60,453 nucleotides of DNA from Pseudomonas tehranensis. Its GTDB lineage: Bacteria; Pseudomonadota; Gammaproteobacteria; Pseudomonadales; Pseudomonadaceae. The translations under genes and the position numbers were made by a program. The notes below the pieces were generated by a model, which had not been told where the DNA came from, made no database searches, and saw nothing but the letters and a program-made list of their open reading frames with translations. The stretch spans positions 1-60,453 of the forward strand of contig NZ_JABWQV010000008.1 of NCBI RefSeq assembly GCF_014268615.1, written 5' to 3'. This document shows positions 8,776 through 17,776 of this stretch, piece after piece; the first letter of the stretch is position 1; every line of letters starts with the position of its first letter.

Positions 8776-9558
8776 TCAGCGCGCCTGTGCCATATCGCGT
8801 AACAGCTGCAGGGCTTGGGTCGCCAACGGCTGGTACTGATTGAGGATATCCCCCAGGCTGATCCAGAAAATCACCAGGCCGAGCACCAGGGTCAGCGGAA
8901 AACCAATGGAGAAAATGTTTAACTGCGGCGCCGCCCGAGTCATGACACCAAAGGCAATATTGACCACCAGCAGCGCGGTAATCGCGGGCAATACCAACAC
9001 CATCGCCGCGCCCAGAACCCAGCCAAGCTTGCCAGCGATGTCCCAGAAATGATTGACCAGCATCGCGCTGCCCACCGGCAATGTGGTGAAGCTCTCAGTC
9101 AGCACCTCAAACACCACCAGGTGCCCGTTCATGGCCAGAAACAGCAGGGTCACCAACATCGTCAGAAACTGCCCGATTACCGCACTGTTCACGCCGTTGG
9201 TGGGGTCGATCATGGAGGCGAACGCCATGCCCATCTGGATCGAAATGATTTGCCCGGCGACCACAAACGCCTGAAAGAACAGTTGCAGCGAAAAGCCCAT
9301 CAAGACGCCAATCAGAATCTGCTCGGCCACCAGCATCAACGCACTGAGGTCCAGGGCGTTGACCGGCGGCATAGGTGGCAGCCCCGGCGCGATGACCACC
9401 GTGATCGCCAGGGCGAAATACAGCCGTACGCGGGTCGGCACAAGGGTGGTACCAAAGACCGGCATGCTCATCAGCAGCGCGGTAACGCGAAACAGCGGCA
9501 GGATAAATGACGCCACCCAGGTACTGATCTGGGTATCCGTCAGTTCGAGCATCGACAT
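8776..9558 (-). CDS. fliR: FliR, export-gate membrane protein
   Basis: A 260-residue, strongly hydrophobic inner-membrane protein of the flagellar type III export gate, with about six predicted membrane spans. The family segment VVAGQIISIQMGMAFASMIDPTNG occurs near residues 95-118. FliP, FliQ and FliR assemble into the export pore at the centre of the MS ring. It starts 4 nt after the fliQ stop and ends 3 nt before flhB, so it is part of a tightly packed operon. Confidence 0.97.
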   Translation of the reverse strand: MSMLELTDTQISTWVASFILPLFRVTALLMSMPVFGTTLVPTRVRLYFALAITVVIAPGLPPMPPVNALDLSALMLVAEQILIGVLMGFSLQLFFQAFVVAGQIISIQMGMAFASMIDPTNGVNSAVIGQFLTMLVTLLFLAMNGHLVVFEVLTESFTTLPVGSAMLVNHFWDIAGKLGWVLGAAMVLVLPAITALLVVNIAFGVMTRAAPQLNIFSIGFPLTLVLGLVIFWISLGDILNQYQPLATQALQLLRDMAQAR

Positions 9559-9562
9559 CAGG

Positions 9563-9832
9563 TCAACCGATCAACTGCGGAATACTGCCGTAAAGCTGCA
9601 GGATGTATTCCATGAAGGTTTGCACCAGCCAGGGACCGGCGACGATCAACGTCACCAACATCACCAGCAGACGCGGCAGGAAGCTGAGGGTCTGTTCGTT
9701 GATCTGGGTCGCGGCCTGGAACATCGCCACCAGCAAGCCCACCAGCAGGCTGGGTATCACCAGCACGGCGACCATCATGGTCGTCAGCCAGAGCGCTTCG
9801 CGGAACAGGTCTACCGCTACTTCAGGCGTCAT
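9563..9832 (-). CDS. fliQ: FliQ, export-gate membrane protein
   Basis: An 89-residue protein with two transmembrane helices (about 15-40 and 52-75), the usual size for FliQ. The N-terminus MTPEVAVDLFREALWLTTM and the segment ATQINEQTLSFLPRLL are typical. It forms the outer helices of the FliPQR pore. It lies 24 nt after fliP and 4 nt before fliR. Confidence 0.97.
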   Translation of the reverse strand: MTPEVAVDLFREALWLTTMMVAVLVIPSLLVGLLVAMFQAATQINEQTLSFLPRLLVMLVTLIVAGPWLVQTFMEYILQLYGSIPQLIG

Positions 9833-9856
9833 ATTCTTGCTACCCGCACAAATGGC

Positions 9857-10606
9857 CTAAACACCGCCGAAACTGCCCGCCAGGGTGCCGATGATCAGGG
9901 CCCAGCCGTCCACGAGCACGAACAGCATGATCTTGAACGGCAGGGAAATGATCAATGGCGACAACATCATCATACCCATGGCCATGAGCACACTGGCGAC
10001 CACCAGGTCGATGATCAGGAACGGGATGAAAATCATGAAACCAATCTGGAACGCGGTCTTGAGCTCGGACGTTACGAACGCCGGCACCAGGATGGTCAGC
10101 GGCGCTTGATCCGGGCTGGCAATGTCAGTGCGCTTGGACAAGCGCATGAACAGTTCCAGGTCGCTGGTGCGGGTCTGGGCCAGCATGAAATCCTTGATCG
10201 GCACTTCAGCCTTGGCCACCGCGTCTTGGGCGGTGATGGTTTCCGCCAGGTAGGGTTGCAGCGCATCCTGGTTCACCCGGTCGAAGACTGGTGCCATGAT
10301 GAACATCGTCAAGAACAGCGCCATGCCGGTCAGAATCTGATTCGACGGCGTCTGCTGCAAGCCCAGGGCCTGGCGCAGGATCGAAAAGACGATAATGATC
10401 CGGGTGAAACTGGTCATCAGCATGACAAACGCCGGGATGAAACTCAGCGCGGTCATGATCAGCAGGATCTGCAGGCTGACCGAATACTCCTGAGCCCCTT
10501 CGGCGTTGGTGCCCAAGGTAATTGCCGGGATCGACAGCGGATCGGCGGCAAGCACCAACGGCGCGGCCAGCATCAGGACCACCGCCAACAGGATGCGCAA
10601 CGGCAT
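9857..10606 (-). CDS. fliP: FliP, export-gate membrane protein with signal peptide
   Basis: A 249-residue protein beginning with a cleavable-looking signal sequence ([21 protein letters not shown]) and about four further membrane segments. The family signature [18 protein letters not shown] and [16 protein letters not shown] are visible at residues 65-105. Five copies with FliR and FliQ form the export pore. Its start codon overlaps the fliO stop by one base, which implies coupled translation. Confidence 0.98.
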   Translation of the reverse strand: MPLRILLAVVLMLAAPLVLAADPLSIPAITLGTNAEGAQEYSVSLQILLIMTALSFIPAFVMLMTSFTRIIIVFSILRQALGLQQTPSNQILTGMALFLTMFIMAPVFDRVNQDALQPYLAETITAQDAVAKAEVPIKDFMLAQTRTSDLELFMRLSKRTDIASPDQAPLTILVPAFVTSELKTAFQIGFMIFIPFLIIDLVVASVLMAMGMMMLSPLIISLPFKIMLFVLVDGWALIIGTLAGSFGGV

Positions 10607-11043
10607 TACTTTTTATCCTTCTGATCTTTACCCAACAGTTCCATGAGACGCTGGGCAAACTCGGGGGTGGCCTGCTCGGTGGCCGGCACCTGCACCGGCT
10701 CCTTGAGAACATGCAATGCAGTGATAGTGCCCGGGCTAAGCCCCAGCAGAATCTGCTCGTTGCCAACCTGAACCAGGACCAGCCGGTCCCGCGGGCCAAG
10801 CGCGCGGGAACCGACGATGTCGATGACCTGCCCCTTGCCGGCTGGCCCCGCCTGCTGCACGCGCCGCAGCAACCAGGCCAGGAAAAAGATCAACCCCAGC
10901 ACCAACAGCAGACCGAGCACCAATTGCGCCAGTTGCCCGGCGATCCCGCTACCTGCCGCCGGTGCAGCAGCTACGGTGGCTACCGGCTCGGCCGCCAGCA
11001 CACTGAATGGCAGCATCAAGGCTGCGGCGAAGAAACCTTTCAC
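10606..11043 (-). CDS. fliO: FliO, small membrane protein aiding FliP assembly
   Basis: A 145-residue protein with an N-terminal hydrophobic segment (residues 3-18), one strong transmembrane helix ([21 protein letters not shown], about 41-61) and a short cytoplasmic domain with [19 protein letters not shown]. Known FliO helps stabilise FliP. It starts immediately at the fliN stop codon with no gap. Confidence 0.94.
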   Translation of the reverse strand: MKGFFAAALMLPFSVLAAEPVATVAAAPAAGSGIAGQLAQLVLGLLLVLGLIFFLAWLLRRVQQAGPAGKGQVIDIVGSRALGPRDRLVLVQVGNEQILLGLSPGTITALHVLKEPVQVPATEQATPEFAQRLMELLGKDQKDKK

Positions 11044-11505
11044 TCAGCGCAGCTTCTTGATGCGTTCGCTCGGACTGATCACGTCCGTCAGGCGAATGCC
11101 GAACTTCTCGTTGACCACCACCACTTCGCCATGGGCGATCAACGTGCCGTTGACCAGTACATCCAGCGGCTCGCCAGCCAGGCGATCAAGCTCGATCACC
11201 GAGCCCTGGTTAAGCTGCAGCAGGTTGCGGATATTGATATCGGTGCTGCCCACTTCCATGGAAATCGAAACTGGGATGTCGAGAATCACGTCCAGGTTCG
11301 GCCCGTCCAGCGTCACCTGTTCGTTGCTTCTAGGCACGCTGCCAAACTCTTCCATCGGCAGGCGGTTGGAGGCGTGAGCGCCAGTGTCGGCCGCCAGCAA
11401 AGCGTCAATGTCGGCCTGCCCGGCGTCGCCGGTTTCTTCCAGGGCTGCAGCCCACTCGTCGGCCAGCGCCTGGTCATCCTGGGTGTTCATATCGTCAGCC
11501 ATCAT
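11044..11505 (-). CDS. fliN: FliN, flagellar switch C-ring protein
   Basis: A 153-residue switch protein. The SpoA (surface presentation of antigens) domain occupies the last 80 residues and includes LDVILDIPVSISMEVGS, LLQLNQGSVIELDRLAGEP and VVVNEKFGIRLTDV. The N-terminal half is acidic and variable (WAAALEET). FliN with FliM and FliG builds the C ring where CheY-P acts. The gap to fliM is 51 nt. Confidence 0.98.
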   Translation of the reverse strand: MMADDMNTQDDQALADEWAAALEETGDAGQADIDALLAADTGAHASNRLPMEEFGSVPRSNEQVTLDGPNLDVILDIPVSISMEVGSTDINIRNLLQLNQGSVIELDRLAGEPLDVLVNGTLIAHGEVVVVNEKFGIRLTDVISPSERIKKLR

Positions 11506-11556
11506 TTGTCCTCGGCGGGCAAAAATTCAGTTAAAAACGTAAGGGTTCGACACCGC

Positions 11557-12525
11557 TCAGCGGCGTTCGATCGGCTCGATCACCTGCAACGCCAGGTTGC
11601 CTTTGTGAGAGCCCATCTTGACCTTGAAGGCCGGTACACCGTTGGCGCGCATGATCATGTCTTCAGGCATCTCGACAGGAATAATGTCCCCCGGCTGCAT
11701 ATGCAGGATGTCCCGCAGGCGCAGCTGACGCCGGGCAACCGTCGCGCCGATCGGCACGTCGACATCCAGCACATCCTGACGCAAAGCATTGATCCAGCGC
11801 TCGTCCTGATCGTCGAGATCCGACTGGAAGCCGGCGTCGAGCATTTCCCGTACCGGCTCGATCATCGAGTACGGCATGGTCACGTGCAGATCGCCACCAC
11901 CGCCATCGAGCTCGATGTGGAAGGTCGACACCACAATGGCTTCGCTCGGTCCGACGATGTTGGCCATGGCCGGGTTCACTTCCGAGTTGATGTACTCGAA
12001 GTTCACTTCCATGATCGCCTGCCAGGCCTCCTTCAGATCGACGAAGGCCTGCTCCAGCACCATGCGCACGACCCGCAGCTCGGTCGGGGTGAATTCACGC
12101 CCTTCGATCTTGGCGTGACGACCATCACCGCCAAAGAAGTTGTCCACCAGCTTGAACACCAGTTTGGCGTCAAGGATGAACAGCGCAGTGCCGCGCAACG
12201 GTTTGATCTTCACCAGGTTGAGGCTGGTGGGTACATACAGCGAGTGCACGTATTCACCGAACTTCATCACCTGCACGCCACCGACGGCCACATCGGCCGA
12301 ACGGCGCAGCATGTTGAACATGCTGATGCGGGTGTATCGGGCGAAACGCTCGTTGATCATTTCCAGGGTCGGCATCCGTCCGCGAACGATGCGATCCTGG
12401 CTGGTCAGGTCGTAGCTTTTGACGCTGCCCGGCTCAGCAGCGTTTTCGGTCTGCACCAGGCCATCGTCGACACCATGCAACAGCGCGTCGATTTCATCCT
12501 GGGACAACAGGTCCTGCACGGCCAT
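11557..12525 (-). CDS. fliM: FliM, flagellar switch protein
   Basis: A 322-residue C-ring protein. The N-terminal CheY-binding peptide is visible as LLSQDEIDALLHGVDD (residues 5-20). The middle domain has the GGxG-like FFGGDGRHAKIEGREFTPTE, and the C-terminal SpoA domain contains VPIGATVARRQLRLRDIL and LQPGD-like MQPGDIIPVEMPE. It follows fliL by 9 nt. Phospho-CheY binding here switches rotation. Confidence 0.98.
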   Translation of the reverse strand: MAVQDLLSQDEIDALLHGVDDGLVQTENAAEPGSVKSYDLTSQDRIVRGRMPTLEMINERFARYTRISMFNMLRRSADVAVGGVQVMKFGEYVHSLYVPTSLNLVKIKPLRGTALFILDAKLVFKLVDNFFGGDGRHAKIEGREFTPTELRVVRMVLEQAFVDLKEAWQAIMEVNFEYINSEVNPAMANIVGPSEAIVVSTFHIELDGGGGDLHVTMPYSMIEPVREMLDAGFQSDLDDQDERWINALRQDVLDVDVPIGATVARRQLRLRDILHMQPGDIIPVEMPEDMIMRANGVPAFKVKMGSHKGNLALQVIEPIERR

Positions 12526-12534
12526 GTCGGGTTC

Positions 12535-13038
12535 CTACTGCAATACGAAGTTAGTGAAGAGCAACTGTTCGATCACCACTTTGCCGAGCTCTTTCTGAGC
12601 CACTTCCTGCACGCTGGCCGTGGCTTTCTGACGCAGCATTTCCTGGCCCACGGGCGTGGCCAGGGTGTCGAAATTCTGTCCGGAAAAGAGCATCACCAGG
12701 TTATTGCGGATCAGGGGCATGTGCACCCGCAGCGCTTCCAGGTCAGCCTGGTTGCGACCCAACAGGGTGATACTGACCTGCATGTAGCGTTGGCGACCGT
12801 TCTGGGTGTAGTTGGCCACGAAAGCAGGCGCCATCGGCTCGAAAATCGCCGGCTGCTTGCCCACCGGCGCGGCTTCGACCGCCACGGCCGGCTTGCTTTG
12901 AGCGTTGTGCATGAAATACCAGGTCGCCCCTACGGAGACGCCAATGGCCAGGAGCAAGCCCACCACGATCAAAATGATCAGCTTGATTTTGCCCTTGGTT
13001 GCCGGGTCCTTTACAGCTGCTGCTTCGCTCTTCGCCAT
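12535..13038 (-). CDS. fliL: FliL, flagellar basal-body-associated membrane protein
   Basis: A 167-residue single-pass inner-membrane protein that sits around the motor stator. The transmembrane helix IKLIILIVVGLLLAIGVSVG lies at about residues 18-38. The periplasmic domain contains QPAIFEPMAPAFVANY and MQVSITLLGRNQADLEALRVHMP, as in other FliL proteins. It is the first gene of the fliLMNOPQR-flhB operon behind the sigma54 promoter at 13090-13105. Confidence 0.97.
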   Translation of the reverse strand: MAKSEAAAVKDPATKGKIKLIILIVVGLLLAIGVSVGATWYFMHNAQSKPAVAVEAAPVGKQPAIFEPMAPAFVANYTQNGRQRYMQVSITLLGRNQADLEALRVHMPLIRNNLVMLFSGQNFDTLATPVGQEMLRQKATASVQEVAQKELGKVVIEQLLFTNFVLQ

Positions 13039-13089
13039 GCCAATAATCCGTCACTAATCGGGGTTTTCACTGTTGCACGGCAAGGCAGG

Positions 13090-13105
13090 AGCAAGTGTTA
13101 TGCCA
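13090..13105 (-). promoter_or_regulatory. Sigma54 promoter for fliLMNOPQR-flhB
   Basis: TGGCATAACACTTGCT on the minus strand matches the -24/-12 consensus with GG and GC 10 nt apart. It lies 52 nt upstream of the fliL ATG. A REPIN starts 54 nt further upstream, in the interval where enhancer sites often lie. Confidence 0.8.
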
Positions 13106-13158
13106 GAAGTGTTTGGAGAAAGGGATGTGAGATAAATCTTCAGGACGCCATAAACCAA

Positions 13159-13248
13159 TGTGGGAGCGGGCTTGCTCGCGAAGGCGCAGTGTCAGTCGAC
13201 ATCATTGCCAACTGACACACCGCTTTCGCGAGCAAGCCCGCTCCCACA
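13159..13248. repeat. REPIN: two inverted REP sequences between fliK and fliL
   Basis: The left arm TGTGGGAGCGGGCTTGCTCG and its inverse at 13221-13248 enclose about 37 nt that hold a further inverted pair (GTGTCAGT / ACTGACAC). This is the doublet (REPIN) form of the Pseudomonas REP family. It lies between the fliK stop (13266) and the fliL promoter and may also act as a transcription-attenuating hairpin. The right arm is identical to that of the element at 23231-23323. Confidence 0.9.
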
Positions 13249-13265
13249 GGGTTTTCAGCGTTTGG

Positions 13266-14642
13266 TCAGGCGTAGAAATCGACCGCGCTGGTGCCGATCA
13301 CGCTGGTGGCAGTGGCTGCTACCTCAGCGATGCTGGCTGGCAGGTCTTCCTCTACCGAATCCACCCGCCCGCCGGACGAAGTTGTGCGCCCCGCCTGAGC
13401 CTGTTGCTGCGCTTGCTGATCCTGCCCCTGGGAGCCACGGGATTGGTCAGACACGCTGACATCGACCTGGCCCATACCCTGTTGGGCAAAACTGTCGCGC
13501 AGGCGATGCATCTGGCCTTCGAGAGCTTCGCGAACGCCGGAATGAGCGCTCATGAACGTCACTTGAGTCTGTTGATCCGGAACCATGTTCACGCGGATAT
13601 CCAGACGACCGAGTTCGGCCGGCTGCAACTGGATATCAGCCGCCTTGAGGTTGACGCTCGACAGGTACATCACCCGGTTGACCACCTCTTCAGTCCAGCC
13701 GCTCTGATTCATCGCGATAGGCTGGTTGACCGGTATCGCATTGGCGGTTTTTGGCGTGGCGGCCTGGGTCAGCGCCGCCAGGCGGTTGGCGAAGTCATCT
13801 ACGCGAGTATCGCTGGAAGCAGCGGTCAGATCCTTGAGGCCCTCATTGAGCAAGCCGCCAAATGCCTTTTCACCACCCTGGCTGCCGGGGCCGGTACTGT
13901 TCTGGTCAGCCTGCACGGTGAGCATGCTTGCCATGCCGGCGGCAAAGGTTTGAGCAGATGTCGATTCAGCGTCGAGCGATGCCGGGGCAGGTGCCTTGGA
14001 CTGGGCCTGGCTGGCAGCGGAAACATGGCCGCCCTGCTCCATCGCCAGGCGCAAGGCAGGCAATGCATCGAGCGGATCGGCGGCCGGATCGAATTCAGGA
14101 TCGACCGCCACCGCAGCCTGGGCCACTGTGGCCAATGGAGCGACCGGCGCCGCCACCGCAGCCGCAGCCACGACTTGGGGCGTCGTCGTGACCACCACGG
14201 GCACGGGCTCTGCCTCGGTTGCGACAACCGGCGCGATCATATCCGACAGCAACGCGGGATCCACTGCCGGATCGCCAGAAGCCGCGTCCGCGACCGGGGT
14301 TTGTGTAGTGTCGGCGCCGTCATCATTGGCCACTTTGTCATCGGCCGTTGACGGTTTGTCGGCGGGCAAGGATTTGCCGCTATCGGCAACCGTCGTCTCG
14401 GGGGCGGCAGCCGTTTCGTTGCCGTCGTCTTTTTTGACGGTGCTATCAGAAACTTCGTCGCGCGCCTGTTTAACCGAGGGTTCAGGCGATGTCGATGCTT
14501 TGGCGGGGGCTTGGCGGGCGAAGACCTGAGCGAAGCTGGAGGCTTTATTCCCGAACTCAGGGGCCGCTGCCGGTGAATTGACGGCGGCCTGAGGCTTGGC
14601 CTGAACGGTGGCCTGAAGCAATGTATTGGGCGTGACGGGCAT
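13266..14642 (-). CDS. fliK: FliK, hook-length control protein
   Basis: A 458-residue secreted ruler protein that sets hook length and triggers the FlhB specificity switch. The N-terminal 330 residues are low-complexity and rich in Ala, Pro, Thr and Val, as in long FliK proteins. The conserved C-terminal Flg_hook domain covers about 340-430, with WTEEVVNRVMYLSS, ADIQLQPAELGRLDIRVNM and LRDSFAQQGM. A Gln-rich tail follows. A sigma54 promoter stands before it, so it can be transcribed apart from the hsbA-hsbR-hptB genes upstream. Confidence 0.95.
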   Translation of the reverse strand: MPVTPNTLLQATVQAKPQAAVNSPAAAPEFGNKASSFAQVFARQAPAKASTSPEPSVKQARDEVSDSTVKKDDGNETAAAPETTVADSGKSLPADKPSTADDKVANDDGADTTQTPVADAASGDPAVDPALLSDMIAPVVATEAEPVPVVVTTTPQVVAAAAVAAPVAPLATVAQAAVAVDPEFDPAADPLDALPALRLAMEQGGHVSAASQAQSKAPAPASLDAESTSAQTFAAGMASMLTVQADQNSTGPGSQGGEKAFGGLLNEGLKDLTAASSDTRVDDFANRLAALTQAATPKTANAIPVNQPIAMNQSGWTEEVVNRVMYLSSVNLKAADIQLQPAELGRLDIRVNMVPDQQTQVTFMSAHSGVREALEGQMHRLRDSFAQQGMGQVDVSVSDQSRGSQGQDQQAQQQAQAGRTTSSGGRVDSVEEDLPASIAEVAATATSVIGTSAVDFYA

Positions 14643-14692
14643 AAAAAGGTCTCCGCTGCACTGGAATCATAGGTACAGTCGAGAGAGGACAA

Positions 14693-14708
14693 TGCAAGGG
14701 ACGGGCCA
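14693..14708 (-). promoter_or_regulatory. Sigma54 promoter for fliK
   Basis: TGGCCCGTCCCTTGCA on the minus strand fits the sigma54 consensus at all core positions, with GG and GC 10 nt apart. It lies in the 88-nt gap between hptB and fliK, 51 nt upstream of the fliK ATG. Confidence 0.8.
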
Positions 14709-14730
14709 ACCTATTGGCAATGCTCGATTC

Positions 14731-15075
14731 TCAGCAGTGGAACCCTTCACGCTCTTCTCTGCAAAGCTTGCGAACGTGAGCGAATTCACTGTCGATTTCG
14801 CTGACCAGCTTTTCGATCCCGCCTAACGACGGCTGTTTGGCACGTTGCTCCAGTTCGCCGCACAGTTCTGCCAGGCGGATGGCGCCCATGTTGCTGCTGC
14901 TGCCCTTGAAGCTGTGGGCCGTGGCACTGAGCTTTTCCGCGTCCCGAGCCTCATGCAGCACACGCAGGCGTGCTTCGGAATCGTTAAGAAAGGTATCCAG
15001 CAACTCCAGATACCCGTCCTCCATGACTTCCTTCAACGTACTCAGTACGTCGCGGTCCAGATGAATCTCACTCAC
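14731..15075 (-). CDS. hptB: HptB, histidine phosphotransfer protein
   Basis: A 114-residue single Hpt domain. The phosphorylatable His54 sits in ATAHSFKGSSSNMGA. In P. aeruginosa HptB takes phosphate from several hybrid sensor kinases and phosphorylates the response regulator HsbR, the next protein encoded here, thereby steering the choice between swimming and biofilm through HsbA. It lies 31 nt after hsbR. The assignment rests on the motif plus the neighbouring hsbR and hsbA. Confidence 0.9.
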   Translation of the reverse strand: MSEIHLDRDVLSTLKEVMEDGYLELLDTFLNDSEARLRVLHEARDAEKLSATAHSFKGSSSNMGAIRLAELCGELEQRAKQPSLGGIEKLVSEIDSEFAHVRKLCREEREGFHC

Positions 15076-15106
15076 TTGTTCGCTCCCTGATCAAGAATGG
15101 CGCCGA

Positions 15107-16813
15107 TTATGCCAGAGCCTCCCAGAAAAACTCCACGCGCGCACTACGACCATCGTCTGACCAGCAGGCCTGATGGCTCAACTGACGGACCAGGCTCACG
15201 CCGCGCCCCGACAACCGGTTACTGTCCGCAGGTCGCGCCAACACCCGGGCGACATCGAAGCCCTTGCCACTGTCTTCGACCTCAATGACCAGACGACCAC
15301 CGTCACCGTGAGGCGTGACGTGCACATGAACCCGGACGTGACCGCTGTTCAATTCATCCAGGCGCTGGTTGCGCTCGCTGTAGTAACGGGCGAAACCCGA
15401 CGCGTCGCGCTTGATACTCGAGTCGAGCCCCAACACGCCATGTTCCAGCGCATTGGAGTAGAGCTCCGAAAGCACGCTGTAAAGGGCGCCACTCTGAGCC
15501 CTGAGCCCATGAACCTCAAGCAACAGCTGCAACAGGTACGGCATTGGGTTGAACCGCCTGAGCGTCTGCGCGCGAAACTCGAAACTCATCGACCAGTCCA
15601 GCGGGCTGGACTGACCGCTATCGGAATAGACCGGCGGCGGCGGGTTGAGTTGCGTCGGTGCGACCAAACGCACCTCGACCATACTGAAGTCATCCCGCGG
15701 CTCGCCGCGAAAGTCTCGCAAGGCTTGCTGGATGTCTTCGAAAAGACAGTCGGGCTCGCGATTGGCCGAAAAGACCTGTTGCAAACGCTCCACGCCAAAC
15801 AGCTGCTCATTGTCGTCGGCGGTGTCGATAACGCCATCGGATAGCAGGAATACCCGGTCACCCAGCGACATGGGGTGTACTTCAGTGCGGTCATCGAACA
15901 ACTGGGGAGTGAGCACCCCCAGCGGCAGGTGCCGCGCCGGCAATGGCGTGCGCACGCCGCTGAGGCTGTCATGCAGGTAACCATCGGGCATGCCGCCGTT
16001 CCAGACTTCCACCGTGCAGCGCTGGAAACTCAGACATAACAGGGTCGCGCAACAGAACATGTCCACCGGCAGGATGCGCTTGAGTTTGGCGTTCATCTCC
16101 CGCAGGATCTGCGCCAGGCCATAGCCTTTGGCGGTCATGCCGTAGAACACCTCCGCCAGCGGCATCGCGCCGACCGCGGCCGGCAAACCGTGTCCGGTGA
16201 AATCCCCCAGCAGGATGTGCATGTCGCCTGCCGGATTGAATGCGGCCAGCAGCAAATCGCCGTTGAACAGCGCGTAGGGGGATTGCAGGTAGCGGATGTT
16301 CGGTGCGCTCAGACAGCCGGAATGGGCGATCTTGTCGAACACGGCCTTGGCTACGCGCTGCTCGTTGAGCAGGTAGTCATGGTGCCGGGATATCTGGTCA
16401 CGCTGCTCCACGACAGTGGCCTGCAACCGACGCAAGCGGTCCATGGCCTTGATCTTGGCGGCCAGGATGACCTGGTTATACGGCTTGGCCAGAAAATCGT
16501 CCCCCCCGGCCTCCAGACATCGGGCCAAGGCTTCACTTTCGGTCAACGAGGTGAGAAAAATGATCGGAACCAACTGCTCCCCGGCCAGTTGCTTGATCTT
16601 TTGCGCCGCCTCGAAACCATCCATCACCGGCATCATCGCATCCATCAGCACCAAGTGTGGACGCTGCTGGATATAGATATCCACCGCCTCGGCGCCGTCA
16701 GCCGCGGTGAGCACGTGATGGCCCTGACGACGGACAATAGTCGACAGCAGCAGTCGGTCAGCGGCACTGTCTTCGGCAATCAGGACCGTCAGCGGTTCGA
16801 GGTCGGACAACAT
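15107..16813 (-). CDS. hsbR: HsbR, response regulator with PP2C phosphatase and kinase domains
   Basis: A 568-residue three-domain partner switcher. Residues 1-125 are a receiver domain with phospho-acceptor Asp58 in MDAMMPVMDG. About 150-385 form a SpoIIE/RsbU-type PP2C phosphatase (GDFTGHGLPAA, WNGGMPDG, LLSDGVIDT, RDDFSMVEV). About 430-568 form a GHKL kinase-like ATPase (LYSNALEHGVLGL, VEDSGKGFD, GRGVSLVRQL). In P. aeruginosa, HsbR acts as both phosphatase and kinase of HsbA. It lies 9 nt after hsbA. A single-purpose RsbU-like name would miss the C-terminal kinase domain. Confidence 0.9.
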   Translation of the reverse strand: MLSDLEPLTVLIAEDSAADRLLLSTIVRRQGHHVLTAADGAEAVDIYIQQRPHLVLMDAMMPVMDGFEAAQKIKQLAGEQLVPIIFLTSLTESEALARCLEAGGDDFLAKPYNQVILAAKIKAMDRLRRLQATVVEQRDQISRHHDYLLNEQRVAKAVFDKIAHSGCLSAPNIRYLQSPYALFNGDLLLAAFNPAGDMHILLGDFTGHGLPAAVGAMPLAEVFYGMTAKGYGLAQILREMNAKLKRILPVDMFCCATLLCLSFQRCTVEVWNGGMPDGYLHDSLSGVRTPLPARHLPLGVLTPQLFDDRTEVHPMSLGDRVFLLSDGVIDTADDNEQLFGVERLQQVFSANREPDCLFEDIQQALRDFRGEPRDDFSMVEVRLVAPTQLNPPPPVYSDSGQSSPLDWSMSFEFRAQTLRRFNPMPYLLQLLLEVHGLRAQSGALYSVLSELYSNALEHGVLGLDSSIKRDASGFARYYSERNQRLDELNSGHVRVHVHVTPHGDGGRLVIEVEDSGKGFDVARVLARPADSNRLSGRGVSLVRQLSHQACWSDDGRSARVEFFWEALA

Positions 16814-16822
16814 GGCTGCAGG

Positions 16823-17218
16823 TCAAGCTTTTCCGGGATGAAGCTTGTCCTGGAGATGGCCTGCCTGTGGCTTGTCTTTTTCTCCCGCGCTGTCTTTCCC
16901 TGCGTCTTCTTTCGGATAGATATCGAACAGCTTGTCGAAGTTGGAGATCGCCAGGATTTTCTTGACGTCACTGTTACTGTTCACGATCCGGATATCCGAA
17001 TCTTCGCCGCCGGCATGATCGCGCAGCAACAGGAGCATGCCCAAGGCGGAACTGTCGAGATAGGTGGCTTCTTTCAAGTCCACCACAATGGATTCGGGCT
17101 TTTGGTTGAGCCGCTCGTAAGACTCGCGAAACTCTTGATGCCGGCCAAAATCGAAACGACCCTTGATCGAGATCGTCAGCTTTTGCCCATCGGGGGATAC
17201 TTCGGTAACGACTGACAT
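16823..17218 (-). CDS. hsbA: HsbA, anti-sigma-factor antagonist (STAS domain)
   Basis: A STAS-domain protein of 131 residues from the chosen ATG at 17218, which has a good AAGGAAG ribosome site 6 nt upstream. An upstream in-frame extension to 17293 lacks such support. The phospho-acceptor is Ser56 in TYLDSSALGML. Known HsbA binds FlgM or a diguanylate cyclase depending on its phosphorylation by HsbR, which links it to FliA activity. A charged C-terminal tail rich in Lys, Asp and Glu follows the domain. It sits 102 nt after fliJ. Confidence 0.88.
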   Translation of the reverse strand: MSVVTEVSPDGQKLTISIKGRFDFGRHQEFRESYERLNQKPESIVVDLKEATYLDSSALGMLLLLRDHAGGEDSDIRIVNSNSDVKKILAISNFDKLFDIYPKEDAGKDSAGEKDKPQAGHLQDKLHPGKA

Positions 17219-17320
17219 GTTCGGCTTCCTTGTCATGGACATACGTGTACAAGGTTTAGCACCTGGTAGAAGTCTGAGCAAGGTTTGCAACACTTGCCTC
17301 GCAAAATCCCGGCCCGATGA

Positions 17321-17770
17321 TCAATACGGATCCTGACGCGGCAGACGCTGGGACAACTCATCCAGCAGTTTTTGCTCGCGTCTGTCCTCCAATCGCCGCG
17401 CTTCGTCGATATAACGCTGTACGAGTTTGCGCAGGCCTTCGACCCGGGCGAAAGCTTCTTGCCAGCTCTGACGGGCCTTTTCCAGGTTGTTCTGGTGCCA
17501 GACCAGACTCTGGCGCTGCTGGTCGATGGCGGTGCCCAGTTGCGCAAGAAAGCCCTGGTAACCCAGCAACCATTGGCCGGAAACGCCATGACTGCCACGG
17601 GCGATCCATTGTTCCTGATATTCGAGGCGAAAGTTTTCCAGGTCCGCCAGTTTGCTTTCGGCGACTGCCACCTGGCCCTGGAAATAGGCCATGCGCTGGA
17701 CGGCGGTTTTTTCGGCCTTTTCCGCCATCTCCACCACGGGCGCCAGACGTGCCGCACGACTCGTGGCCAT
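17321..17770 (-). CDS. fliJ: FliJ, export chaperone escort and ATPase stalk protein
   Basis: A 149-residue, almost wholly helical coiled-coil protein, the expected size for FliJ. It carries regular heptads, e.g. RLAPVVEMAEKAEKTAVQRM and ESKLADLENFRLEYQEQW. FliJ plugs the FliI hexamer and contacts FlhA. It starts 6 nt after the fliI stop. Sequence alone is weakly conserved in this family, so the position after fliI is an important part of the evidence. Confidence 0.92.
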   Translation of the reverse strand: MATSRAARLAPVVEMAEKAEKTAVQRMAYFQGQVAVAESKLADLENFRLEYQEQWIARGSHGVSGQWLLGYQGFLAQLGTAIDQQRQSLVWHQNNLEKARQSWQEAFARVEGLRKLVQRYIDEARRLEDRREQKLLDELSQRLPRQDPY

Positions 17771-17776
17771 GGCCGG

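Noticed and set aside
10522..13215. Long plus-strand open frame of 897 codons opposite fliP-fliL
   Set aside because: It mirrors genes that are certain on the other strand, is rich in His, Arg, Gln and Gly as expected for an antisense shadow in GC-rich DNA, and shows no domain or ribosome site.
17219..17320. Sigma28 or sigma54 promoter before hsbA
   Set aside because: TAAACCTT is present but no GCCGATAA-like -10 follows at the right distance, and no GG-10-GC pair fits.
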